DNA from: Shinella sumterensis
GTDB lineage: Bacteria > Pseudomonadota > Alphaproteobacteria > Rhizobiales > Rhizobiaceae
Assembly (NCBI RefSeq): GCF_004514425.2
Contig: NZ_MYFN02000016.1
Coordinates: 32,198 to 96,197 of the forward strand
Length of the DNA stretch: 64,000 nt
Direction of reading: 5' to 3'
The notes beneath the pieces were generated by a model. That model was not told where the DNA came from and searched no databases. It was given only the letters and a program-made list of their open reading frames with translations. The translations under genes and the position numbers were made by a program. Position 1 is the first letter of the stretch. Every line of letters starts with the position of its first letter. Positions 7,973-17,049 of this stretch are shown one piece after another.

Positions 7973-8235
7973 ACAAAAGGAATCGCGCTTATATAGATAA
8001 AAGAAAGGCCGTGCAGCTTTCGCCGACGGCCCGCGCCCCCAATCCCCGGAGCTTGAAAGATGTGCACTTAACCACCCCTCGTGAAGGGATGCCCCGACTT
8101 TTCCCGAAGCGGGCCGGCCGCGCAATCGAAACCGTTTGTTAACCTTAATCGCGCGGTGGCACGAAACTCGCTCCTCTCACCTCAGACGCCCCGTCAGCCC
8201 CGGAATCCGTTCCGGAACAGGACAGAAGTGATTGG

Positions 8236-8874
8236 ATGACGTGCATGCAGACCAGGGCCGCGACGACACTTTACGATTACTGGACGCGCCAGCGCGGCCG
8301 GCAGGCCTTGCCCCTGCGCAGCGCAATCGAGCCGGCCGACATCGCCGGCATCCTGCCGGACGTCTTCATCCTGGAACACGCCGAGGCGCAGGCCCCGCTG
8401 TTCCGGCTTGCCGGAACGCGCATCTGCGCGCAATTCGCCCGCGAGCTGAAGGGCACCGGCTTCGACCGGCTGTTTGCGCCGGACCTGCACGAACGGGTCG
8501 GACGGATCGCCGAGAATGTCATGGCCCAGACCGCGCCCGCCATCCTGCTCATCCAGCTCGTCGACGGTGCGCTGGACACCACGCAGGCCGAGATCACGCT
8601 GCTGCCGCTCGCCACGCAGGGCCGGACGGCCGACCGGATCATCGGCGCCTTTGCACCCCTGCCCGGCCAGCGCCAGCCGCTTTCGGCCTTCCGCTACGCC
8701 ACGATCGATACGCTGACGGTGATCGACCCGGACCGCACGGATACGCTGGCCGCCCCGCGGCCATCCATTCCCGTGCCGACCTCCATCATGACGATGCGGC
8801 CGGCCGGGATCGGCCAGGCGATGAGCCGCGTCATGCATCTGCGCATCTTCGAAGGCGGGCGCAAGACGGAGTGA
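8236..8874 (+). CDS. PAS_5 domain protein
   Basis: Protein of 212 residues with one PAS-like fold of the alphaproteobacterial PAS_5 type. Seen: LYDYWTRQRGRQALPLRSAIEPADIAGILPDVFILE, the typical family opening, and LFRLAGTRICAQFARELKGTGFDRLF, the core. No output domain, signal peptide or membrane segment is present. Family members are widespread in rhizobia and lack an assigned ligand. The PilZ gene follows in the same direction after 151 bp, and such pairs may act together in second-messenger signalling; that link is inference. The ATG at 8245 is an alternative start. Confidence 0.82.
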   Translation: MTCMQTRAATTLYDYWTRQRGRQALPLRSAIEPADIAGILPDVFILEHAEAQAPLFRLAGTRICAQFARELKGTGFDRLFAPDLHERVGRIAENVMAQTAPAILLIQLVDGALDTTQAEITLLPLATQGRTADRIIGAFAPLPGQRQPLSAFRYATIDTLTVIDPDRTDTLAAPRPSIPVPTSIMTMRPAGIGQAMSRVMHLRIFEGGRKTE

Positions 8875-9025
8875 CTGACAAGGCTCTACCGTCAATGCAA
8901 CCGGCAACCCCCATAAGTTGTCAAAACACTCGACGGATACGAGATTTCCGGGCTGCGGCAAACCTTCTGTTAACCCAGAAAGATTAAAGGTTGGAAAGAG
9001 ATAGGATCATCAGGCACCCGCGCTC

Positions 9026-9637
9026 ATGTACTCTTTCCAACAGGCATCGCCTGCCGCACGGCAGCCCCAGAGCGACCAGCGCAACTTCCAGCGCGTCTCG
9101 GTCAACCTGTCGGGCCGGCTGATGACCGCCAATCACGACGAGTATGACTGCACGGTGCTCGACATGTCGCCGGGCGATGCGAATTTCATATGCGCGGCGC
9201 GGCCCCGCATGGGCGAGCGGATCATCGCCTATATCGATCACCTCGGCCGCATCGAAGGCAATGTCGCGCTGCTCAACGACACCGGCTTCGCGATCCAGCT
9301 GACCGCGACCGACAGGAAGCGCGAGAAGCTCGCGGCCCAGCTGACCTGGATCGCCAATAAGCACGAGCTCGGCCTGCCGGAAGACCGCCGCCACGACCGC
9401 CTGACGCCGCGCAACACCCGCACGGAACTGACCCTCGACGACGGCCGGCGCTATCCCTGCCGGATCATCGACCTGTCGCTGTCGGGCGCGGCAATCGATA
9501 TCGAAGTGCGCCCGGCGCTCGGAACCCCCGTGCAGCTCGGCAGCATGAAGGGCCGCGTGGTGCGCCACTTCCAGGAAGGTGTCGCCATCGAGTTCTCCTC
9601 GGTGCAGTCGAAGGAAGCGCTCACGTCGTTCCTGTAG
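9026..9637 (+). CDS. Tandem PilZ-domain protein (c-di-GMP receptor candidate)
   Basis: Two PilZ domains in 203 residues. Seen: domain one with RNFQRVSVNLSG (R-x3-R c-di-GMP motif) and the second motif in LDMSPGDANFICAA (D-x-S-x2-G); domain two with RLTPRNTRTEL and IDLSLSGAAIDIE (D-x-S-x-S-G). Both domains keep recognisable ligand-binding elements, though domain two's Arg pattern (R-x3-R) should be checked. No enzymatic or membrane part is attached. It is followed by a strong terminator. Likely a cytoplasmic effector of cyclic di-GMP influencing motility or envelope functions, as for other PilZ proteins; the target is not visible. Confidence 0.85.
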   Translation: MYSFQQASPAARQPQSDQRNFQRVSVNLSGRLMTANHDEYDCTVLDMSPGDANFICAARPRMGERIIAYIDHLGRIEGNVALLNDTGFAIQLTATDRKREKLAAQLTWIANKHELGLPEDRRHDRLTPRNTRTELTLDDGRRYPCRIIDLSLSGAAIDIEVRPALGTPVQLGSMKGRVVRHFQEGVAIEFSSVQSKEALTSFL

Positions 9638-9671
9638 CATTCCGCGACACCACGCGGCATGGACTGTACGA

Positions 9672-9694
9672 AAAAGGGCCCGGCGGGCCCTTTT
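9672..9694 (+). terminator. Rho-independent terminator of the PilZ gene
   Basis: AAAAGGGCCC (9672-9681), loop GGC, then GGGCCCTTTT (9685-9694): a compact GC stem followed by a T-run, 35 bases after the PilZ stop codon. Confidence 0.85.
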
Positions 9695-9982
9695 CTGTTT
9701 CAGAACGATGCACCTCTTCACCAGAAAAAACGCAAAAAAATTTCGGGCTGACATCGGCGCAAAGTGCAAGTCGACGCCACGCGCCCTGGCCGCGAGTGAA
9801 AATCCGGCGACCATAGCCGGGCATGAAGTGCCCCATCGGATGGCGCGCAACCGGCCCGCAGAACCATTTCCGTTGAAAAAAATCCGGAAATTCAAATGGA
9901 ATCAGATAATTATCGCGGAATAGCCGGAAGCCGGCGAGCGGCAAATTCGTTACAATTTTAATCAAATTCGCCTCAAATACAG

Positions 9983-10016
9983 ATAAAATAAAACTCGAAT
10001 TTTGTTTTTATTTTAT
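9983..10016. other. AT-rich hairpin in the BTLCP upstream region
   Basis: The 477-bp gap 9638-10114 becomes strikingly AT-rich from about 9890. Within it ATAAAATAAAAC (9983-9994) faces GTTTTTATTTTAT (10004-10016), an inverted repeat with one extra base and a 9-base centre. It could be a weak terminator or a binding site for an AT-binding silencer such as MucR/Ros. No open frame of note lies in the gap. Confidence 0.4.
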
Positions 10017-10114
10017 ACTTATGCGATCTTGATTTGAACTAACTTATACTTCGGGTTTTCGCGCAAGATCAAAACATGCCTGTCATTGTAACCCCATCAA
10101 ACGGGGACGACACA

Positions 10115-10714
10115 ATGACAAAAACACTCAAGACAGGGACATTTGCATTCCTCTTCTCGCTGGCCGCCGCACAGGTCGCGCTGGCCCTGCCGGCCAACAT
10201 TCCGCTCGCCGGCGCCACCAACCAGCCGATCGGCCACTACGAATTCTGCAAGCGCTACAGCGATGAATGCGGCCCGACCGGCAAGGATGCCGGTCCGCTG
10301 AAGCTGACGCCGGAAAGCTGGAAGACGATCCTCAATGTCAACTACACGGCCAATACCGAATTCGTGCCGATGACCGACATGGAAATCTACGGCGTCGAAG
10401 AGCACTGGGCCTATCCCGAAGCTGCGGCCGACTGCGAGGATTACGTCCTGATCAAGCGCAAGCGCCTGATGGAAGCCGGCATCGCGCCCTCCAACCTGCT
10501 CATCACCGTCGTTCTCCAGCCGAACGGCGAAGGCCATGCCGTCCTGACCGTGCGCACCGACCGCGGCGACTTCGTGCTCGACAACATGCGCAACAAGGTC
10601 ATGCTCTGGTCGGAAACCGAATACCGCTTCCTCAAGCGCCAGTCGTCGGTCCATGCCGGCAAGTGGGTCAAGCTGCAGGATGGCCGCGCCGAGGCTGTCG
10701 GTAGCGTCAAGTAA
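10115..10714 (+). CDS. Transglutaminase-like cysteine peptidase (BTLCP, DUF920)
   Basis: Exported protein of 199 residues. Seen: a signal peptide (MTKTLKTGTFAFLFSLAAAQ followed by VALALPA, cleavage near ALA), then the catalytic Cys in AAADCEDYVLIKRKRLMEAG, the His in NGEGHAVLTVRTDRGDFVLDN and the Asp in VLDN, the full triad of bacterial transglutaminase-like cysteine peptidases. LapG, which cleaves surface adhesins under c-di-GMP control, belongs to this superfamily, but rhizobial members often lack a LapD partner and none is seen here. GGGGACG precedes the ATG. A strong terminator follows. Substrate unknown. Confidence 0.9.
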   Translation: MTKTLKTGTFAFLFSLAAAQVALALPANIPLAGATNQPIGHYEFCKRYSDECGPTGKDAGPLKLTPESWKTILNVNYTANTEFVPMTDMEIYGVEEHWAYPEAAADCEDYVLIKRKRLMEAGIAPSNLLITVVLQPNGEGHAVLTVRTDRGDFVLDNMRNKVMLWSETEYRFLKRQSSVHAGKWVKLQDGRAEAVGSVK

Positions 10715-10816
10715 CACCGCCGCCGGTAACGGCGCAGCGCGACAATGAGCCCGGCAGCCCTGCCGGGTGCAGGAAAGGGCCCGGTCCGTCCCCAATCCCC
10801 GTCCGACCATGGCCCT

Positions 10817-10857
10817 GCGGCCGGTTCCGTTGTCCCCGGAACCGGCCGCTTTCTTTT
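10817..10857 (+). terminator. Terminator of the BTLCP peptidase gene
   Basis: GCGGCCGGTTCC (10817-10828) pairs perfectly with GGAACCGGCCGC (10838-10849) across a 9-base loop, followed by TTTCTTTT (10850-10857). Confidence 0.88.
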
Positions 10858-10941
10858 CACCATCGTCCACAATCAACCGAAAATTAACCCTGTTGGCCGA
10901 CGCTCCCCGCAGGTTCGACCTCTGGGAATCGCGAGGGAAAG

Positions 10942-11700
10942 ATGGCTGCGGCAACGACGGGCGGGGAAACGCATGCGCCGCTGATTTCCAATCGCCTGCT
11001 GACGCGCCTGACCATCGGCGTCGCCGCACTCGCGGCGCTGACGGTCGCGATCAGCCTGGGCGGCCGCCTGATGGGCGAGCGCATCGCGCTGGCCGGCCAC
11101 ACCGAAAGCACCGACGTGCTCGACATCATCGTCGGCCAGGACCATGTCCGCCTTCCCGCCAACACCATCCGCTTCGAGGAACAGCGCAGGATCGGCCGCG
11201 CCGAGCGGATCGACCTCTACCTCACATGGCCGGAAATGGCCGGCTACTCGAATGCCGAACGGCTTCGCTTCAACGATGCCGGCCGGCCGGAAAGCCTTGT
11301 CTTCCTCAACCTGTCGCAAAGCACGATGTCGAAGGACATGTCGGGGCGGCTCGGCCCGATCTACAGCCAGCTTTTCGACGAACGTTCGCAACCGGGCCCG
11401 GCCGGGCTCGTGCTGCGCCGCCTCAAGGGCAATTCGGCCTATGGCGACGAGGTCTTCTTTACAGGCACCCTGCCCGACGGCGCGGATTACGCGGTGCGCT
11501 GCATGATGCCGGCAGACGAAAAACAGTCGACCAGCGCCGATTGCCAGCGCGATATCCACATCGGCCGCGATCTTTCTGTGCTTTATCGCTTCTCGAGCAG
11601 ACTTTTGCCGCAGTGGCAGGCCATCGAGGCCCGCATGCGCGATTATGTCGGCCGCGCCCTCGTCGAGGACGGTCGCGTCCCCACCACCAGAGCCCGATAA
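10942..11700 (+). CDS. Membrane-anchored conserved hypothetical protein
   Basis: I do not recognise a named family. The 252-residue protein has a short cytoplasmic N-terminus, one transmembrane helix (about 21-45, LTIGVAALAALTVAISLGGR) and a ~200-residue domain that would be periplasmic. That domain contains LDIIVGQDHVRLPANTIRFEEQR and DLYLTWPEMAGYS, plus two cysteines (RCMMP and ADCQR) positioned for a possible disulfide. The pattern resembles rhizobial single-pass envelope proteins of unknown role. GAGGGAAAG sits just before the ATG. It lies between the BTLCP peptidase and the D,D-carboxypeptidase, both envelope proteins. Confidence 0.8.
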   Translation: MAAATTGGETHAPLISNRLLTRLTIGVAALAALTVAISLGGRLMGERIALAGHTESTDVLDIIVGQDHVRLPANTIRFEEQRRIGRAERIDLYLTWPEMAGYSNAERLRFNDAGRPESLVFLNLSQSTMSKDMSGRLGPIYSQLFDERSQPGPAGLVLRRLKGNSAYGDEVFFTGTLPDGADYAVRCMMPADEKQSTSADCQRDIHIGRDLSVLYRFSSRLLPQWQAIEARMRDYVGRALVEDGRVPTTRAR

Positions 11701-11820
11701 AAAAGTACAGGCATCGGCAACCAATGATTCATCATAAACCGATTGGTAACGCTGTGCCGCTACTGTGCCGGGATCAGTCGTCCGGAAACCTCCCGTCCGG
11801 GCCACATGTGCAATCCGAGA

Positions 11821-13278
11821 ATGAAGAGTAGCCTAGTGTCCCCTACCGTGTTCCTCGATTTTCTGCCTCGCTCCGTCCAGGCATTTGCCAAAGCGGCGAA
11901 AAGTCTGGTGATGGTCGGAATGGTCGCCGCTACTGCGGCCGTCGCTACGCCGGCTCAGGCTAATCCGAAATATGCCGGTATCGTCATCGACGCCAAGACG
12001 GGCAAGGTGCTCTACAGCGATAGCGCGGACGAACTGCGCTTTCCCGCGTCCCTCACCAAGATGATGACGCTGTACCTGACCTTCGAAGCCCTCGAAGCCG
12101 GCAAGATCAAGCTCAACACCCGCGTCCCCTTCTCCAAGAACGCCGCAAGCGAGCCGCCGACCAAGCTCGGCGTCGGCGTCGGCAACTCGATCACGGTCGA
12201 ACAGGCCATGCTCGGCCTCATCACCCGCTCCGCCAACGATGCCTCCACCGCACTGGCCGAGATGCTGGGCGGCTCGGAAGAGCGCTTCGCACGCATGATG
12301 ACGCAGAAGGCCCGCGCACTCGGCATGACGCGCACCGTCTACCGCAATGCCAACGGCCTTCCCAATTCGGCGCAGGTGACCACTGCCCGCGACCAGGCCC
12401 GCCTTGGCATCGCGCTGCGCCAGCACTTCCCGCAATATTACGATTATTTCTCGGTCCGCAGCTTCCGCTTCGGCAAGCAGACCATCAACGGCCATAACCG
12501 CCTGCTCGGCAGCGTGCGCGGCGTCGATGGCATCAAGACCGGCTATACCCGCGCTTCCGGCTACAACCTCGTCACGTCCGCCCAGGCCGATGGCCGCAGC
12601 GTCGTCGGCGTCGTGATCGGCGGCCGTTCGGGTGCTGCCCGCGACCAGCAGATGCGCAAGCTCATCGCCACCTACATGCCGCAGGCCTCCCGTCGCGGCA
12701 ACGGCGAGCTGATCGCCCAGACCAAGGCCGCGCCGACCCTGACCGCCGAAGTCGCGTCCACGGCCGCAACGGCCTCGGTCGCCGGTGGCCTGGACCTGCC
12801 GGAAAACGGCCCTGTGCCGTCCTACCGCTACGAGGAAAGCCGCATCGAGACGGCTTACGCCGCCACGACGGAGCGCAGCTCCGAAGTCGTCGGCAAGCGC
12901 GCCCTGGCCGCCACGCTGAAGGTACAGCGCGACGCCGTCCTGCCGCCCGAGGACCTCGCCGGACAGGGCGATGGCGGCGCCGTCGACCAGCTGACGACCT
13001 CGGCCGTCGCCAAGGCGACCCAGGCCCTGCCCGCCGGCTGGGTCATCCAGATCGGCGCCACGCCGGACCAGGACCAGGCCCAGAAGCTTCTGGCGAAGGC
13101 CAAGGACCAGGGCGGCCGGGCGCTGTCCGCGGCAACCCCCTTCACGGTGGCGGTCAACAGCGGCAGCGCGCAGCTCTACCGCGCACGCTTCGGCGGCTTC
13201 GACAATCAGGACCGCGCGGCAGCCGCCTGCAAGGCCCTGAAAAGGAAGGGCTTCGCCTGCTGGGCGAGCCAACAGTAA
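11821..13278 (+). CDS. D-alanyl-D-alanine carboxypeptidase with C-terminal SPOR domain
   Basis: Periplasmic penicillin-binding protein (S11 family) that trims the terminal D-Ala from peptidoglycan stem peptides. Seen over 485 residues: signal sequence (about 1-48, ending TPAQA), the catalytic motifs SLTK (S77-K80), SAN (S137-N139) and KTG (K239-G241), all intact; a Pro/Ala-rich linker; and a SPOR domain (about 405-485, WVIQIGATPDQDQAQ) that usually binds denuded glycan at the division site. The architecture is typical of rhizobial DacF-like enzymes. The reading frame stays open upstream to 11743, but the signal peptide places the start at 11821. Confidence 0.93.
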   Translation: MKSSLVSPTVFLDFLPRSVQAFAKAAKSLVMVGMVAATAAVATPAQANPKYAGIVIDAKTGKVLYSDSADELRFPASLTKMMTLYLTFEALEAGKIKLNTRVPFSKNAASEPPTKLGVGVGNSITVEQAMLGLITRSANDASTALAEMLGGSEERFARMMTQKARALGMTRTVYRNANGLPNSAQVTTARDQARLGIALRQHFPQYYDYFSVRSFRFGKQTINGHNRLLGSVRGVDGIKTGYTRASGYNLVTSAQADGRSVVGVVIGGRSGAARDQQMRKLIATYMPQASRRGNGELIAQTKAAPTLTAEVASTAATASVAGGLDLPENGPVPSYRYEESRIETAYAATTERSSEVVGKRALAATLKVQRDAVLPPEDLAGQGDGGAVDQLTTSAVAKATQALPAGWVIQIGATPDQDQAQKLLAKAKDQGGRALSAATPFTVAVNSGSAQLYRARFGGFDNQDRAAAACKALKRKGFACWASQQ

Positions 13279-13346
13279 CGAACAGGGGCCGCATCCCTGC
13301 GATGCGGTCCGCAAACAAAGCATTCATGCCGCACCGGCCCCGGACA

Positions 13347-13427
13347 GGTATTGCGTACCGGCGGCTGCGGATGAAGGCAGGTCGAGGCCGCGTACCGGCC
13401 CGGCCATCCTCGATAGGTATTGCGTAC
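13347..13427. repeat. Direct repeats GGTATTGCGTAC upstream of a small ORF
   Basis: The 12-mer GGTATTGCGTAC occurs at 13347-13358 and again at 13416-13427, 69 bp apart. A shorter relative, GCGTACCGGC, occurs with the first copy and again near 13390. The second copy ends 10 bases before the ATG of the following gene, so the repeats may be operator sites or part of its leader. Confidence 0.6.
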
Positions 13428-13437
13428 GAGGCAGATC

Positions 13438-13710
13438 ATGGCGATGAACGAAAACCTCTTCGATGTCCCCTCCGCAGCGCGTGACGGAAAGCGCCGGCCG
13501 CTGAAGGGCACGCTCCACCCGCTGCACGAGGCAGCGATGCGGATCGCGGATATCGGGCTCGGCCGTTCCCGCAACAAGACGAAGGACCTGGTCGGGATGC
13601 TGCTCGCGCATGGCGCGCGGGCCTGGCGCTCCGGCCAGCCCTCCGCCGGCATCCACCTGCATGTCGGCGTCAACGAGCGCCGCCATCCGGTGCGCCTCCG
13701 GCTCCGCTGA
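13438..13710 (+). CDS. Small conserved hypothetical protein
   Basis: A basic protein of 90 residues without a recognised domain. Seen: no signal peptide or membrane helix; conserved-looking centre GTLHPLHEAAMRIADIGLGRSR, and KDLVGMLLAHGARAWRSGQ; Arg-rich C-terminus ERRHPVRLRLR. The composition suggests a nucleic-acid or protein-binding role, which is inference. It is preceded by duplicated 12-bp repeats and followed convergently by the DUF1489 gene 60 bp away. An upstream in-frame TTG (13420) would add six residues; the ATG at 13438 is preferred. Confidence 0.68.
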   Translation: MAMNENLFDVPSAARDGKRRPLKGTLHPLHEAAMRIADIGLGRSRNKTKDLVGMLLAHGARAWRSGQPSAGIHLHVGVNERRHPVRLRLR

Positions 13711-13770
13711 GCTTTCGACCATAGCCTATCGGCCCGCCCCCAAGGACGGGCCGTTACTTTATGTGGACGT

Positions 13771-14208
13771 TCACAGAAGGCCGAGTTCGGCGAGTTCGCG
13801 CCGCAGTTCCATCGGCAGGTCGGCGGTGCCCTCGCCCATGTTCTTGAGATCGCGCGGGGCGTCCTCGGCGGTCAGATAGCGCCAGCCCTGGAAGGCGCGG
13901 CGCGGCTGGAACTCGGTTTCGATCACTTCGGGCCCCAGCACCAGTTCACAGCGCGAGATGCCGTCGACATCGGTGAAGGTCTTGATGTCGAGGAGGCGCT
14001 GCCGCGCCTGCACCTGCCCCTTGATGACCCAATAGAGCGAGCCGCCGTCGAGCAATTCCTGGTCCCGTTTGGGGATCATGCGGGTGATGTGGCTGGAATG
14101 CGCCTCCATGCCCGCCGCCATCGCGATCAGCGAGCGTTCGGACACCCATTCGCGCAGGTCGTCGATCGTATCGGCACCGACACAGAGTTTGATGAGATGA
14201 AGCGCCAT
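13771..14208 (-). CDS. DUF1489 family protein
   Basis: Alphaproteobacterial conserved protein of 145 residues, function unknown. Seen: opening MALHLIKLCVGADTIDDLREWV, then HITRMIPKRDQELLDGGSLYWVIKG and the closing AFQGWRYLTAEDAPRDL, all of which I recognise as DUF1489. No membrane segment or signal peptide. The GGSLYWVIKGQVQARQ stretch is reminiscent of small RNA/ribosome-associated proteins, but this is only an impression. It stands alone between a convergent small gene and sdaA, and 89 bp separate it from the sdaA stop in the same direction. Confidence 0.9.
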   Translation of the reverse strand: MALHLIKLCVGADTIDDLREWVSERSLIAMAAGMEAHSSHITRMIPKRDQELLDGGSLYWVIKGQVQARQRLLDIKTFTDVDGISRCELVLGPEVIETEFQPRRAFQGWRYLTAEDAPRDLKNMGEGTADLPMELRRELAELGLL

Positions 14209-14297
14209 GATGTCTTGAACGCCCTTGCGGCGGCCGGGTCAAGGGGCCGCCGTGTCGCATTCACAGGCAAGAACGGGCCACAGGCAAGCGCGGACGC

Positions 14298-15698
<1,401 letters not shown>

Positions 15699-15819
15699 TC
15701 CCGGACTTCTCCTTGCCGCGGCAGGCTGTGCTGTGACCGCCGAAGCTACGTTATCACGCGTTGCGTTCATGGCGATCGCCCGACATCGGGTTTTACGGCT
15801 GCGACATGCCCCAAAACAA

Positions 15820-15850
15820 AAACAGCGCGTCCTGGAGGAGCGCGCTGTTT
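15820..15850 (-). terminator. Terminator of the 33-residue membrane peptide gene
   Basis: AAACAGCGCG (15820-15829) pairs perfectly with CGCGCTGTTT (15841-15850). Read leftward the stem is followed by a T-rich tract (TTTTTGTTTTGG). It ends transcription of the small gene at 15876-15977 before the sdaA promoter region. Confidence 0.8.
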
Positions 15851-15875
15851 ATATAGGGGTTATGGCCCGGTCTTT

Positions 15876-15977
15876 TCAGATGCCGCCGAAGAGATGGGCG
15901 ATGACCAGAATGATGCCAAAACCGAGAACTGCACGGACGGTGATGCCCCAGCAGGACTTCTGAGCGGTACTTTCCAT
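15876..15977 (-). CDS. 33-residue single-pass membrane peptide
   Basis: Short open frame with MESTAQKSCW followed by a hydrophobic segment GITVRAVLGFGIILVIAHLFGGI that could span the membrane once. GGGGAAATC immediately precedes the ATG, and a strong terminator follows the stop within 26 bases, which argues for a real transcription unit. The frame is open further upstream (to 16097), but those residues are basic and unstructured and lack a ribosome-binding site. No family recognised; a regulatory micro-protein of the inner membrane is plausible. Confidence 0.6.
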   Translation of the reverse strand: MESTAQKSCWGITVRAVLGFGIILVIAHLFGGI

Positions 15978-16258
15978 GATTTCCCCAAGTGGAAGATGTC
16001 GAGCGGCAGCCGTCATCGGCGCCGACGGGCCCTGTTTAATGAAGATTTCATGAAGACGCAATCGGCAAAGATGGCGAAAGCGAGGCGCGCGCCGCATACG
16101 AGCCCCGCGCCTGATGCATGACCTGTCGCAAAATCAGACGCTTGCGCGCGGCGCGGCACTTTATGCACCCGCCGCAATCCCGCCGCAGGTCTGAACAACG
16201 TGACGGCGGCGTTCGCAGTCGCTTGCAAAATGCAAAAACCGTGGCACAACGCTTTGAC

Positions 16259-16948
16259 ATGAGCACCCCGGATCTCGTCGCCCTCGCCCTCTTCATCGTC
16301 CTGTGGATCGGGTATTCCTCGATCACCGACCGCAAGCGGCTGTTCAACCGCGTCAGCCTCACCCGCGCGATGAGTTCGCAGCGCGCGCGCTGGATCCGAA
16401 ACGCCATGCACCGCGACCTGCGCATGATCGACACGCAGATCATGGCGGGCCTTCAGAACGGCACGGCCTTCTTCGCCTCCACGTCGCTGCTGGCCCTCGG
16501 CAGCTGCTTTGCGCTGCTCGGCGCCACCGAGCAGGTCTTCGCGATCTTCAACGACCTGCCCGGCGTCTTTCGCGCGAGCCGCGCCGGCTTCGAGATGAAG
16601 GTCGGCGGGCTCGCCGTGATCTTCGGCTACGCCTTCTTCAAGTTCGGCTGGTCCTACCGGCTGTTCAACTATTGCACCATCCTCCTGGGCGCCATTCCGA
16701 TGAGCGGCGAGATCCACAAGGATCCGGCCGGCGCCGACCTCGCCGCCGACCGCGTCATCCGCATGAACATCCTCGCGGCCAAGCACTTCAACATGGGGCT
16801 CAGGGCCATCTTCCTGTCGATCGGCTATCTCGGCTGGTTCGTCAGCCCCTATCTCTTCATCCTCACGACCATCGGCATCATCATCGTGCTCGTGCGCCGG
16901 CAGTTCTATTCGGAAGCCCGGCTGGCGGTGCTCGAAAGCCTCGACTGA
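16259..16948 (+). CDS. DUF599 family membrane protein
   Basis: Polytopic membrane protein of 229 residues, function unknown. Seen: N-terminal helix (DLVALALFIVLWIGYSSITD), the MIDTQIMAGLQNGTAFFASTSLL block typical of DUF599, two more helix pairs in the middle and the last pair (AIFLSIGYLGWFVSPYLFIL) before a basic tail. The conserved hydrophilic loop RVIRMNILAAKHFNMGLRA lies between helices. The start at 16259 removes 47 arginine-rich residues of the longer open frame that have no family character. It stands alone, 101 bp before the DUF1624 gene. Confidence 0.86.
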   Translation: MSTPDLVALALFIVLWIGYSSITDRKRLFNRVSLTRAMSSQRARWIRNAMHRDLRMIDTQIMAGLQNGTAFFASTSLLALGSCFALLGATEQVFAIFNDLPGVFRASRAGFEMKVGGLAVIFGYAFFKFGWSYRLFNYCTILLGAIPMSGEIHKDPAGADLAADRVIRMNILAAKHFNMGLRAIFLSIGYLGWFVSPYLFILTTIGIIIVLVRRQFYSEARLAVLESLD

Positions 16949-17049
16949 GGCCTTGTCCTCCCCCGATTTGCCACCTTTCGGCCATCCGCCCGGCGCAAGC
17001 TTGGCGTGACATTCTATAGTGGATCCATGCAATGCGGCGACCCCGACCC

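Noticed and set aside
8068..8150. TTAACC sequences near the PAS_5 gene as CtrA sites
   Set aside because: I found TTAACC half-sites (also near 8971 and 44913), but no TTAA-N7-TTAA pair with the right spacing, so CtrA control is not supported.
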